From Aestuariivirga litoralis (GTDB taxonomy: Bacteria > Pseudomonadota > Alphaproteobacteria > Rhizobiales > Aestuariivirgaceae), in the NCBI RefSeq assembly GCF_015714715.1, contig NZ_WAHS01000002.1, forward strand, positions 248,001-312,000: DNA of 64,000 bases, given 5' to 3'. Below, in pieces: positions 1 to 8,045 of the stretch. Every line of letters starts with the position of its first letter. Within the stretch, counting starts at the first letter, position 1. The notes beneath the pieces were generated by a model. That model worked only from the letters and a program-made list of their open reading frames with translations, made no database searches and had not been told where the DNA came from. The position numbers were made by a program, and so were the translations under genes.

Positions 1-366
1 GATCGAGGCGGCGGAAAGATTGCCGCTGGTAGGATCAACATCGACAAACACCGGCGCGGCACCAGCATTCACCACGCAGGATACAGAAGCAATGAAACTG
101 CGCGGCGTGACGATCACTTCATCATCGGCAGCACCGCCATTGACGCGGCCCACTTTCAATCCATGCAGCGCCAGATCCAGCGCCAGCGTTCCATTGGACA
201 GAGCGATGGCATGCTTCGCACCCATCCAGGATGCGAATTCCTTTTCGAACAGGCGGCCTTCTTCGCCCGTCCAGTAATTCACCTTGTTTGACATCAACAC
301 GCGCGAAACGGCTTGCGCTTCATCTTGCGTGAAATTTGGCCAGACTGAAAATCCACTATTGAGCAT
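1..366 (-). CDS. pglE: PglE-like DegT/DnrJ/EryC1 aminotransferase, N-terminal part (runs off the window)
   Basis: The 122 residues present start MLNSGFSVWPNFTQDEAQAV and contain NYWTGEEGRLFEKEFASWMG followed by HAIALSNGTLALDLAL, the standard N-terminus of PLP-dependent sugar aminotransferases of the DegT fold. The catalytic lysine lies beyond the window edge and cannot be checked. It starts 3 bases after the stop of the PglD-like gene, in the order dehydratase, glycosyl transferase, acetyltransferase, aminotransferase. By family knowledge it would transaminate the 4-keto sugar made by the PglF-like enzyme, giving UDP-4-amino-4,6-dideoxy-GlcNAc. The specificity is inferred from context. Confidence 0.85.
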   Translation of the reverse strand, partial: MLNSGFSVWPNFTQDEAQAVSRVLMSNKVNYWTGEEGRLFEKEFASWMGAKHAIALSNGTLALDLALHGLKVGRVNGGAADDEVIVTPRSFIASVSCVVNAGAAPVFVDVDPTSGNLSAASI

Positions 367-369
367 TTT

Positions 370-1005
370 TTATTTGCGTTCCATTGGCCGCGCCGGATTG
401 CCCACCACGGTCACACCGGGTGCCACGTCTTTCGTTACCACCGCACCCATGCCGATTACAGCGCCGGCACCAATCACCAATGGCTTGTCATGCGAGCCTT
501 GCCGCAACACAGCGCCCGTGCCGATATAGACATCATCACCAATGATCACCCGGCCATTGCAATTCACCCGCGGCCCGAAGGTGACGAAATCACCGATGCG
601 GCAATCGTGCCCCACATAAGAATAGATGTTGAGATGGAATTGCTGTCCGACACGGATATTCGCGGTCATCAGCGCCTGGGTATAGATGAGTGCGCCTTCA
701 CCCAATTCCACATCGTCATAGGTCATCGAAGTCGGCGCATGGATTGAAATGAAACTTGCGCCCGCCGCGTTGATCTTGGCGGCGAGCTTGCGGCGCACCA
801 CGCTGCTGGCGATCGCAATGGAAAATTTGCGGCCCTGATCCAAAGCGTCTTCAAAGCTCATCACCAGGCTGCCATTCACCGTGCGGCCCTGCTTATCGCC
901 ATCATCATCGACATATACGATGTCGGCCGCAGGGAAGGCCTGCTTGACGAAAGGCAGCACTTCGCGCCCGCCATCCGCACCGTAAATCGCAATGCGTTCG
1001 GTCAT
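370..1005 (-). CDS. pglD: PglD/NeuD-like sugar N- or O-acyltransferase
   Basis: A 211-residue protein with an N-terminal nucleotide-sugar binding part (IAIYGADGGREV, residues 5-16) and a C-terminal left-handed beta-helix of hexapeptide repeats from about residue 95 to 200. His133 in SYVGHDCRIGDF sits where the catalytic base of PglD lies. Length and layout match PglD, which acetylates the 4-amino group of the UDP-amino sugar with acetyl-CoA. The start codon overlaps the stop of the upstream PglC-like gene by ATGA. Related NeuD-type enzymes acetylate other sugars, so the exact acceptor is inferred from the neighbours. Confidence 0.85.
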   Translation of the reverse strand: MTERIAIYGADGGREVLPFVKQAFPAADIVYVDDDGDKQGRTVNGSLVMSFEDALDQGRKFSIAIASSVVRRKLAAKINAAGASFISIHAPTSMTYDDVELGEGALIYTQALMTANIRVGQQFHLNIYSYVGHDCRIGDFVTFGPRVNCNGRVIIGDDVYIGTGAVLRQGSHDKPLVIGAGAVIGMGAVVTKDVAPGVTVVGNPARPMERK

Positions 1006-1604
1006 GGGCGTGCACTTCCCTTGAAAGCCGGCATGGTGGCATGGCCCTCCGCCGCCACATCCTTGCTGAGTAGAACTGAGGTAAACGTCTTCACCAGGAT
1101 GCGCAGATCGAGCCAGAAGCCTTGCGTCTCGACATAGCGCACATCAAGTTCCAGCTTTTCATCCCAGCCCAACGCATTGCGGCCATTCACTTGCGCAAGT
1201 CCGGTAATGCCGGGGCGCACATTGTGGCGCAGTGCCTGCCGTGCAGAATAAAGCGGAAGATAGGAAACCAGTAAGGGCCGCGGGCCAACCAGGCTCATGT
1301 CGCCGCGCAAAATATTCCAAAGTTCCGGCAATTCATCCAGGCTCGATGCACGCAACATTTTGCCGAAGCGCGTAAGGCGCTCCGCATCGCTGCCATCGCC
1401 ATTCTTCATGCTGCGGAATTTGATCAGCGTGAACACTTGGCCACCGCGTCCGGGTCGCGCTTGGCGGAAAAGAACCGGGCGGCCCAACTTCATTGCAACC
1501 AACAGCGCCACGACCAGCAGCACCGGGCAAAGCAACGCGAGAAGCACACCCGCAACAACAAGATCGAAAACGCGTTTGCCGCGATAGCTCCCGGCAGGCA
1601 TCAC
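1002..1604 (-). CDS. pglC: PglC-like monotopic phosphoglycosyl transferase
   Basis: A 200-residue bacterial sugar transferase. One hydrophobic re-entrant helix (about residues 12-37) precedes the core, with FRQARPGRGGQVFTLIKFRS, the catalytic Asp-Glu pair at residues 90-91 (SLDELPELWN) and GDMSLVGPRP at 101-110. It has the short PglC architecture, without the extra N-terminal membrane segments of WcaJ. It transfers a phospho-sugar, here probably diacetylbacillosamine phosphate, from UDP to undecaprenyl phosphate, the first membrane step of glycan assembly. It overlaps the dehydratase gene by ATGA. Confidence 0.9.
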   Translation of the reverse strand: MMPAGSYRGKRVFDLVVAGVLLALLCPVLLVVALLVAMKLGRPVLFRQARPGRGGQVFTLIKFRSMKNGDGSDAERLTRFGKMLRASSLDELPELWNILRGDMSLVGPRPLLVSYLPLYSARQALRHNVRPGITGLAQVNGRNALGWDEKLELDVRYVETQGFWLDLRILVKTFTSVLLSKDVAAEGHATMPAFKGSARP

Positions 1605-3520
1605 GCCGCTTCCATCACGGAAGGTTGAATCTCGCGCACATCATCGCCCGCGCGCCACGCCAGTTCCATGGTTAGGATCACCGCATCATCAATGCGTTCG
1701 GCATCGAGAAGTGCATTCAGCTTCTTCAATTGCGCGGCCAACGCGGAATAAGGCATGAAATATTCTTTGCTGCGCAGGATACGGCGGTGCGTGGTGGGCG
1801 AAAGATCATGCCCGATCTCCAGCTCCTCATACATTTTCTCGCCGTCACGCAGGCCGGTATATCGGATTTCAATATCGCCATCCGGCATCTCAGGTGTTTT
1901 CACCGTGTGGCCGGCCAGTTCGATCATCGTGCGCGCCAGTTTGGAAATCTTGATCGGCTCTCCCATGTCGAGCACCAGCACTTCGCCGCTGCGCGCCAGA
2001 CCCGCGGCTTGCAGCACCAGTTGTGCGGCTTCAGGGATCGCCATGAAATAACGCGTCACGTCAGGATGCGTCACCGTCACCGGGCCGCCCTTGGCAATCT
2101 GGTCGCGGAAGATCGGCACCACGGAACCATTGGATCCCAGCACATTGCCGAAGCGCACCATGCAGAACAGCGTCTTGGAATCGCGCCGTGCTGCAAGCGC
2201 CTGCACGGTGAGTTCACCCAGCCGCTTGCTCGCACCCATCACACTGGTGGGGCGCACCGCCTTGTCGGTGGAGATCAGGATGAAGCGCTGCACCTGCGCT
2301 TTCATCGCGGCCTCGGCCAGAATGCGCGTGCCGTTCACATTGTTGCGGATACCGGCCTTGGCATTCTCCTGCACCATGCGCACATGCTTGTAGGCGGCAG
2401 CATGAAACACAATGTCGATAGCGATGCTGCGGAACAGGGCCTCAATCTGCGGTGCTGATTTCACATCACCCAAAACAGCCGTCACCTGCAGGCCCGGATG
2501 CTGCGGTAGCAGCTTCTCGATCTCGCGATGAATTTCAAACAGCGCAAATTCTGATGCGTCCAGCAGCACCAGATGCCGCGGCCGGTGCTTCAGGCATTGC
2601 CGCACCAGTTCTGAACCGATCGACCCACCAGCCCCCGTCACCAGAATGGTCTTGCCACCAACAGCGAGTGCAATCGTGGCCAGATCGGGCGACACTTGCT
2701 CGCGCCCCAGCAGATCTTCGATCTTCAATTCGCGGATGGCGCGCGCGGCGGAACGGCCTGCGGCGAGATCATTCACATTGGGCACCAGCTTGGTGGAAAG
2801 CCCCTGCCCCACCATCATTTCAAAAAGGCTGCGCAGGCTTTGGCCCGGCATATCGGGATTGGAAATCAGAATCTGGCGTGCGCCATGGCGGCGCTTGGCC
2901 TCGCCCACTTCGACAGTGTCATAGACACGCAAGCCCGCCAGCTTGCGCCCAACCAGTGTATAGTCGGTGGTGATGAAGGCCACCGGCACATAACGCCCGC
3001 CCTGGCGCAACGCATCAACAAGCTGCAGGCCTTCGCGGCCCGCGCCATAAATGAAAACCGGAATCCGCTCTTGGTCGCGCAGCGGCGATACCGGCGTCTG
3101 CAGCAGATAAACTGCAAGGCGCCGCGTCGCCACCAAGCCCAGCGTGGCAAAAACCGGATAGATGCCCAGCATCGACCGCGGCAATCCGCCGAGATCGAAA
3201 ACATGCAGATACATGAACCACAGGGCAGCAGCGAGAACTTGCGAAGCCAGGATGCCTTGCTCGCTGCGCATCGAATGCCCGCGTGAAGCTGTTTTGTAAA
3301 AGCCCATCAACGCCAGTGAAAAAATCGAAAACATTGGGCCCGAAAGATGCAGATGCATCGTGCCATCCGGCGGCCACATATCAAACGGCACGCGCAGGAA
3401 GCGCGCGGCCATGATGGCGGCCAACACGGCCGCAACATCCGCAGCAAGGATAACACTGATCTTCAGCGGCGTCGGCAGCAGCGTCAGATAGACAAGCAAC
3501 TTCGGAATGCGGCGCGGCAT
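1601..3520 (-). CDS. pglF: PglF/FlaA1-like UDP-GlcNAc 4,6-dehydratase, membrane-anchored
   Basis: A 639-residue protein with four membrane segments in the first 140 residues, a CoA-binding-like Rossmann domain (about 150-270) and a C-terminal extended SDR domain with GAGGSIG at 296-302. The usual Tyr of the YxxxK motif is Met (TDKAVRPTSVMGASKR, 418-433), which is typical of PglF/WbpM-type inverting or retaining 4,6-dehydratases. It makes the UDP-4-keto-6-deoxy sugar that the aminotransferase and acetyltransferase downstream would use. It is the first gene of the minus-strand operon, with GGAAAG just before the ATG. Confidence 0.9.
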   Translation of the reverse strand: MPRRIPKLLVYLTLLPTPLKISVILAADVAAVLAAIMAARFLRVPFDMWPPDGTMHLHLSGPMFSIFSLALMGFYKTASRGHSMRSEQGILASQVLAAALWFMYLHVFDLGGLPRSMLGIYPVFATLGLVATRRLAVYLLQTPVSPLRDQERIPVFIYGAGREGLQLVDALRQGGRYVPVAFITTDYTLVGRKLAGLRVYDTVEVGEAKRRHGARQILISNPDMPGQSLRSLFEMMVGQGLSTKLVPNVNDLAAGRSAARAIRELKIEDLLGREQVSPDLATIALAVGGKTILVTGAGGSIGSELVRQCLKHRPRHLVLLDASEFALFEIHREIEKLLPQHPGLQVTAVLGDVKSAPQIEALFRSIAIDIVFHAAAYKHVRMVQENAKAGIRNNVNGTRILAEAAMKAQVQRFILISTDKAVRPTSVMGASKRLGELTVQALAARRDSKTLFCMVRFGNVLGSNGSVVPIFRDQIAKGGPVTVTHPDVTRYFMAIPEAAQLVLQAAGLARSGEVLVLDMGEPIKISKLARTMIELAGHTVKTPEMPDGDIEIRYTGLRDGEKMYEELEIGHDLSPTTHRRILRSKEYFMPYSALAAQLKKLNALLDAERIDDAVILTMELAWRAGDDVREIQPSVMEAA

Positions 3521-3803
3521 TCAGGCTTTCCCAATACGCATTAAAGGCGGCGATGGCTTGCCATTCCGCGGCCCAGAAAAATTTTCAAATCTGCTCATCG
3601 TCAAGTGGCCCGTCGGCGTTTTTGCGTTCAACCTGGCGCCAACCATGCGTATGATTCACTTGGTCGATTCGGCGGCACCGGCTTTGGATTACAACCGCAA
3701 GCTTGCACCAAAGCGGTTCAATCCTGGATTGCATCTAGTTGAAAACCGCTTAAAAGTTGCAGCCGTGTAAGTTCCTGCGTCTCCCTCTTGAAGCCTTTAA
3801 AAA
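3521..3803. other. Intergenic divergent region between the pgl-type operon and the flippase gene
   Basis: This 283-base stretch separates two divergent transcription units, so promoters for both should lie here. I see AT-richer patches near 3585-3600 and 3745-3760, but no convincing -35/-10 pair, no strong palindrome and no small gene with a ribosome site. An imperfect inverted repeat (GGTTCAA near 3714, TTGAAAACC near 3739) is the only structure of note. Confidence 0.4.
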
Positions 3804-5111
3804 ATGCTCCGTGACTTGATCAATTCGACCATCCAGCTACTTCGGCTGCTCGTTATACGCGCCGGCGGATTGCTGTTTCTGTTTCTCGCCAATGTGATCA
3901 TCTCACGCAGTTTCGGCGTCGATGTACTGGGCCAGTTTCAATATTGCCTCGCCCTCGTCATGATCCTCAGCACTGTAGGCCGCTTGGGCCAGGATCAGTT
4001 TCTGCTGCGCGCGGCAGCACAAGCCAAGGCGCAGGGCGATGCAAACTCCATTACCGTAAAACTGGCCTCCTCTCTCACAGCGCTTGCTTTGCCACTGGCT
4101 GCGGCAACGCTGGCGCTGATCGCTTGGTTGCTTGTGATGCAGCCGGCGGCACCTGGCCGCGTGGCGATGCAGATCGTAATGGCGCTCACCATCTTGCCGC
4201 TCGGCATATTGATGGTGACCAGTGAAACCATGCGCGGCGCGCAGCGTGTCGAAGCGTCAATGTTCCTGCAATCTTTCCTGCCGCAAGCGCTGTTTCTCGC
4301 TGCACTCTACGCGCTGGTGCAATGGGGCGGCGTGCGCAGTGCCTGGATTGGTGCGGCTTATGCGGCCTCCTTCGCCGCCAGCGTGCTGGCCACGTTCGCC
4401 TTCTGGCCCACACTCGCACATGCCAAAAGCGGCGGCGTGTTCCGCGCGACGCAGCAGGCCTGGGCTGATGGACGGCACTTCTGGCTCGCCGCATGCCTCA
4501 ATGCAGGCACCGCCTGGATTGATATTCTGGTACTCGGCCTCATTGCGGGAGCCACTGATGTTGGCATCTATGCCGCCATCATCCGCACCGGCGCGTTGAT
4601 CGGCACCTTCATCATGTTGGTGGCAAACCCGGCAGTACCCAAACTCGCCATGCTCTACGCGCAGAAAGACATGAAGCGATTCATCAGCACCTTCATCACC
4701 TACCAGGCGCTGTTCGCGGCTTCTGCCATTCCCATCGCAGCTTTGTTTCTGATCTGGCCACAGAATGTCCTGAAAATTTGGGGTGGCGAAGTCACCAGCG
4801 CGTCCACCGCCTTCATGATTTATGCGGCCTTCCAGATCTTGCAGCTGTTCCTCGCTTTGCCCGGCCAACTCATCGCCGTGATGGGATTGGAACGCGAGCT
4901 GTCGCGCATCAATGGTGTGGCCTTCGTGCTGAAGGGCCTGTTGCTGGTGGCAGGCTATAGCCTCGCGGGGCTTGAAGGTGCAGCACTCGGTGCCGGCCTT
5001 TCTTTGCTCATTGGAAACCTGCTCTGCGCCGGAAGCTTCATCCGCCAGTTGCTGCGCGACGGTGCTTTCGGCAGCAAAGCAATTGAACTGCCCCATGCGA
5101 GGAAAGTCTGA
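3804..5111 (+). CDS. Wzx-type polysaccharide/lipid-linked oligosaccharide flippase
   Basis: A 435-residue, very hydrophobic protein with about 12 predicted membrane helices. The N-terminus (RAGGLLFLFLANVIISRSFG, then GQFQYCLAL) is the usual start of the MATE/MurJ-related polysaccharide exporter superfamily. It should move undecaprenyl-linked glycan across the inner membrane. Its stop codon shares a base with the start of the methyltransferase gene (TGATG), so the two are translationally coupled. No strong Shine-Dalgarno sequence precedes the ATG. The exact substrate is unknown. Confidence 0.85.
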   Translation: MLRDLINSTIQLLRLLVIRAGGLLFLFLANVIISRSFGVDVLGQFQYCLALVMILSTVGRLGQDQFLLRAAAQAKAQGDANSITVKLASSLTALALPLAAATLALIAWLLVMQPAAPGRVAMQIVMALTILPLGILMVTSETMRGAQRVEASMFLQSFLPQALFLAALYALVQWGGVRSAWIGAAYAASFAASVLATFAFWPTLAHAKSGGVFRATQQAWADGRHFWLAACLNAGTAWIDILVLGLIAGATDVGIYAAIIRTGALIGTFIMLVANPAVPKLAMLYAQKDMKRFISTFITYQALFAASAIPIAALFLIWPQNVLKIWGGEVTSASTAFMIYAAFQILQLFLALPGQLIAVMGLERELSRINGVAFVLKGLLLVAGYSLAGLEGAALGAGLSLLIGNLLCAGSFIRQLLRDGAFGSKAIELPHARKV

Positions 5112-5743
5112 TGGCGATCACTGACAAGAATAAGGTTCTGAAAGATCTGAAGCAGCGAGCCGAAGTCAAAATCGAACTCGGCTGCGGCCCCACCAAGCAG
5201 GACAAGGATGCCCTGGGTATCGACATTCTTGATTATCCCGGCGTGGATTTGATCGGTGATGTCTATGAGGTGCTGAAGGCTTTTCCCGCGTCATCGGTGG
5301 ATTCAGTCTATGCCCGCCATTTCATTGAACATGTGCCGGACGTGATCATGCTGCTCGATGAGCTGGAGCGCATCGTGAAACCCGGCGGCACGCTGCATTT
5401 TATCGCACCCCATTTCTCCAACCCGTATTTCTATTCCGACCCCACCCACAAGACCTATTTCGGTCTCTACACGTTCTGCTATCTGGCGGAATGCAAACTG
5501 TTCAAGCGCACTGTGCCCAATTACAAACGCGAACTGCGTTTCACGGTGACGGATGTGAAGCTCGGCTTTAAATCATCCAGCGCCTTCCCGGTGCGTTATG
5601 CATTGAAGCGCATGTGGCATTACATTTTCAATGCCACGAACTATCTGCGGGAATTTCATGAGGAAAACCTGTGTTACCTCATCCCCTGTTATGAAGTGGA
5701 ATATTTCCTCACGCGCCGGCCATCATCCGCACCGGCGGTCTGA
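5111..5743 (+). CDS. Class I SAM-dependent methyltransferase
   Basis: A 210-residue protein with the SAM-binding motif IELGCGPTKQDKDALGIDIL, an acidic second strand (GVDLIGDVYE), the motif HFIEHVPDVIMLLDELERIV and post-motif KPGGTLHFIAPHFSNPYFYS. This matches Methyltransf_11/12-type enzymes seen in surface glycan loci, where they methylate sugars or the chain end. The acceptor is not evident from sequence. The last 55 bases overlap the 3' end of the convergent polymerase gene, and both reading frames look genuine there. Confidence 0.8.
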   Translation: MAITDKNKVLKDLKQRAEVKIELGCGPTKQDKDALGIDILDYPGVDLIGDVYEVLKAFPASSVDSVYARHFIEHVPDVIMLLDELERIVKPGGTLHFIAPHFSNPYFYSDPTHKTYFGLYTFCYLAECKLFKRTVPNYKRELRFTVTDVKLGFKSSSAFPVRYALKRMWHYIFNATNYLREFHEENLCYLIPCYEVEYFLTRRPSSAPAV

Positions 5744-6975
5744 GCCCGTTCACGCAGCAAGCTTGACATCAGGAATGGCAGGAAGCTGATCCACACGGCA
5801 TCAAAAGCATCCAGCACTGGATTGAAAGCATAGGCAATATAGGCACCCAGCACGCCCACGATGAGCGCGCGCTGCTTCGGTTGAAGTTGGCTATAATGAC
5901 TGAACACGCGGATCACCGGCGTGACATAGAGCCAGAGCAACAGGCCGCAGGCCAGCACGCCATAACGAAACAGCGCCGCAATATAGGAAAGCTCATAGCG
6001 CCACGGCGTGACCTCATCGCGGATCACCGCGACGGAACTTCCCAGCCCATTGCCGATCACGGGGTGTTTCCAGAATCCTTCCAGCAAGGAATAAGTCTGG
6101 TCCACGCGCGCCATTTCGTCATAAAGCGAAAGCGTGTCCCAGCGTTCCGACAGCATGCTTTGCAGCGACAGATAATCAAATGCATACATGATGGAGCCGG
6201 CCACCAGCAAAGCACACAATGAAACCAGCGCGGCAATGCGCGCCTTCATGTTGGATACGAAAACCAGCTGGTTGATGACAACCGCAATCACAATGCCAAA
6301 CAGGATCGAGCGCCGCCCAGTGGCAAGAATGCCCACCGCGAAAATCAACAGCACCGCATTGGCCAGCATGGATTTACGCTCGAGCAAGTGGATGGCAACA
6401 ACCGGTGCCGAAAACAGCAGGCCGCTCACCGCGCTGGAGGCAACGCGCAACGAATTGAGATCGGTATTTTCCACTTCGTAGAAATGCGGCATGGGAACCG
6501 GCAGCAGGCCGGCAGATTCCAGCAACAGCCCCATCGAATATGCTAGACTAAGCCACGCCGCCGCAAAAGTCGCATCGCTCAGCAGGTTCAAATCTTGCCA
6601 GCGCAGATTGCGCAGCATCAGCCACCAGTAAAGCGGAAACACGATATGCAGCGGCACCAGATAGCCCAGTTCAAACTGACCTATGGCACCATTCGAATAG
6701 GGAATACCCAAATAAATCGCGCCCAATACCAGGATCACGACGACGGCCAGATCGGAAGCATCAACTTGGCGGATGCCGCGCATCCAGATCAATGCGATCA
6801 ATGCCGTGCCGCCAAACAGCTTCACCCATACAAAGGCGAAAGGAAACGCCAGGCACGGAATCCAGAAGGCCAGGAACAGCCATTTGAAAACGATCGGCAC
6901 CAGCGAAGGCTTGGTGCCGCCGGACTCGTAAGAGTCAAAGCGCACCGGCCCCTGTGCGATGCCGGGTCTGTTCAT
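5689..6975 (-). CDS. O-antigen polymerase/ligase-like membrane protein (Wzy/WaaL type)
   Basis: A 428-residue protein with roughly 10-12 hydrophobic helices and a large periplasmic loop near residues 270-330. The loop carries the Wzy_C/O-antigen ligase hallmark FWKHPVIGNGLGSSVA, followed by YELSYIAALFRYGVLACG. Such proteins polymerise lipid-linked repeat units or ligate them to a carrier, and sequence alone does not decide which. The gene is third in the minus-strand run after asnB and a glycosyltransferase, with an ATGA overlap at its start. Its 3' end overlaps the convergent methyltransferase gene by 55 bases. Confidence 0.8.
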   Translation of the reverse strand: MNRPGIAQGPVRFDSYESGGTKPSLVPIVFKWLFLAFWIPCLAFPFAFVWVKLFGGTALIALIWMRGIRQVDASDLAVVVILVLGAIYLGIPYSNGAIGQFELGYLVPLHIVFPLYWWLMLRNLRWQDLNLLSDATFAAAWLSLAYSMGLLLESAGLLPVPMPHFYEVENTDLNSLRVASSAVSGLLFSAPVVAIHLLERKSMLANAVLLIFAVGILATGRRSILFGIVIAVVINQLVFVSNMKARIAALVSLCALLVAGSIMYAFDYLSLQSMLSERWDTLSLYDEMARVDQTYSLLEGFWKHPVIGNGLGSSVAVIRDEVTPWRYELSYIAALFRYGVLACGLLLWLYVTPVIRVFSHYSQLQPKQRALIVGVLGAYIAYAFNPVLDAFDAVWISFLPFLMSSLLRERAQTAGADDGRRVRKYSTS

Positions 6976-8045
6976 GACGTCAGCCCCCGCATCAGCGCCA
7001 CCAGCCGCGGTCCCGTCACTTGCACTGAATATTCACGCGCCACCTTCTTGCGCCCCGCAGCGCCCATGCGTTTGGCGAGAGCTCGGTCTTTCAGGATCGT
7101 GCCCAAGGCATCGCGCCATTCCTGCGGCGTCTCTGCCAGAAAGCCATTCACGCCATGTTCCACAATGCTGCGGTTCACACCCACGGGTGATGCCACCACG
7201 GGCAACCCGCAGGCCATATATTGAATCAGCTTATAGCCGCATTTGCCACGCGCAAACGGGCTGTCATCCAGCGGCATGATGCCCACATGCATCGCCTGAA
7301 TATCCGCCACTTCTTCGCTCTCGCGCCAGCGCGCATTACAGATGAAGTCAATGCCATCGGCCTGCGCACCAGCGCCCACCACTTTCAACGTGGCATCATG
7401 CGCGGCACAGGCATTTTCCAAAACATCCAGCTTTTGCTTGACGAAATTCCAGGTGGAAGGCGAGCCGATCCAGCCAATCGTCTTGCGCTCCGGTTGCCGC
7501 GAAAGATCAAGCTGATATTCATCCGCATCAATTACCGTGGGGATCACGGCAACATTGTCGCAGAACTGCCTTGCATATGAGGCCAAGTAATCATTGCCCG
7601 CCACCACAAGACTGGCCTGGCGCATCACCGGCTGCAACTTGCGGCCCAGCAGAGCGCGAACGGCTGAAGAAGCATGTCCGTCATACTGATGGAAAATCGC
7701 ATCGTCATAATCATAAACCAGCGGCACCCCGCTCAACCGCGCCAGCCGCTCGACAAAGCCCGGCAGGTACGGAAACAACTCGCAATAAATCCAGATCAGA
7801 TCATGCCTGCGGCTGGCCAACACTTGCGCCACGCGCACGCCATAGCGGCTGATCATTTTCGCCGCCGCAGAGCCACGGCCCTCGAAGCGCGCCTGCAATT
7901 GCGCATTCTCGATCAACGAGAAAACCTCAAGCTCAAAGCCCGCCGCTTCCAGCTGGGGAAAATATTGCAGCAACCTTTGCCGCGTGGATGCAGCAAGGTC
8001 GCCATACTTGGCAAACACGGCAATGCGCTTAGAGGCCTTGCGCAT
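6972..8045 (-). CDS. Family 4 (GT-B) glycosyltransferase
   Basis: A 357-residue GT-B enzyme. The C-terminal nucleotide-sugar site reads GIMPLDDSPFARGKCGYKLI, then QYMACGLPVVASPVGVNRSI, a group-1 glycosyltransferase signature. The N-terminal acceptor domain has IAVFAKYGDLAASTRQRLLQ and VYDYDDAIFHQYDG. It is clearly paralogous to the plus-strand transferase beyond asnB (same motifs, similar length). It overlaps the asnB stop by 17 bases and the polymerase start by 4. It probably adds one sugar to the lipid-linked glycan in the cytoplasm; donor and acceptor are unknown. Confidence 0.85.
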   Translation of the reverse strand: MRKASKRIAVFAKYGDLAASTRQRLLQYFPQLEAAGFELEVFSLIENAQLQARFEGRGSAAAKMISRYGVRVAQVLASRRHDLIWIYCELFPYLPGFVERLARLSGVPLVYDYDDAIFHQYDGHASSAVRALLGRKLQPVMRQASLVVAGNDYLASYARQFCDNVAVIPTVIDADEYQLDLSRQPERKTIGWIGSPSTWNFVKQKLDVLENACAAHDATLKVVGAGAQADGIDFICNARWRESEEVADIQAMHVGIMPLDDSPFARGKCGYKLIQYMACGLPVVASPVGVNRSIVEHGVNGFLAETPQEWRDALGTILKDRALAKRMGAAGRKKVAREYSVQVTGPRLVALMRGLTS

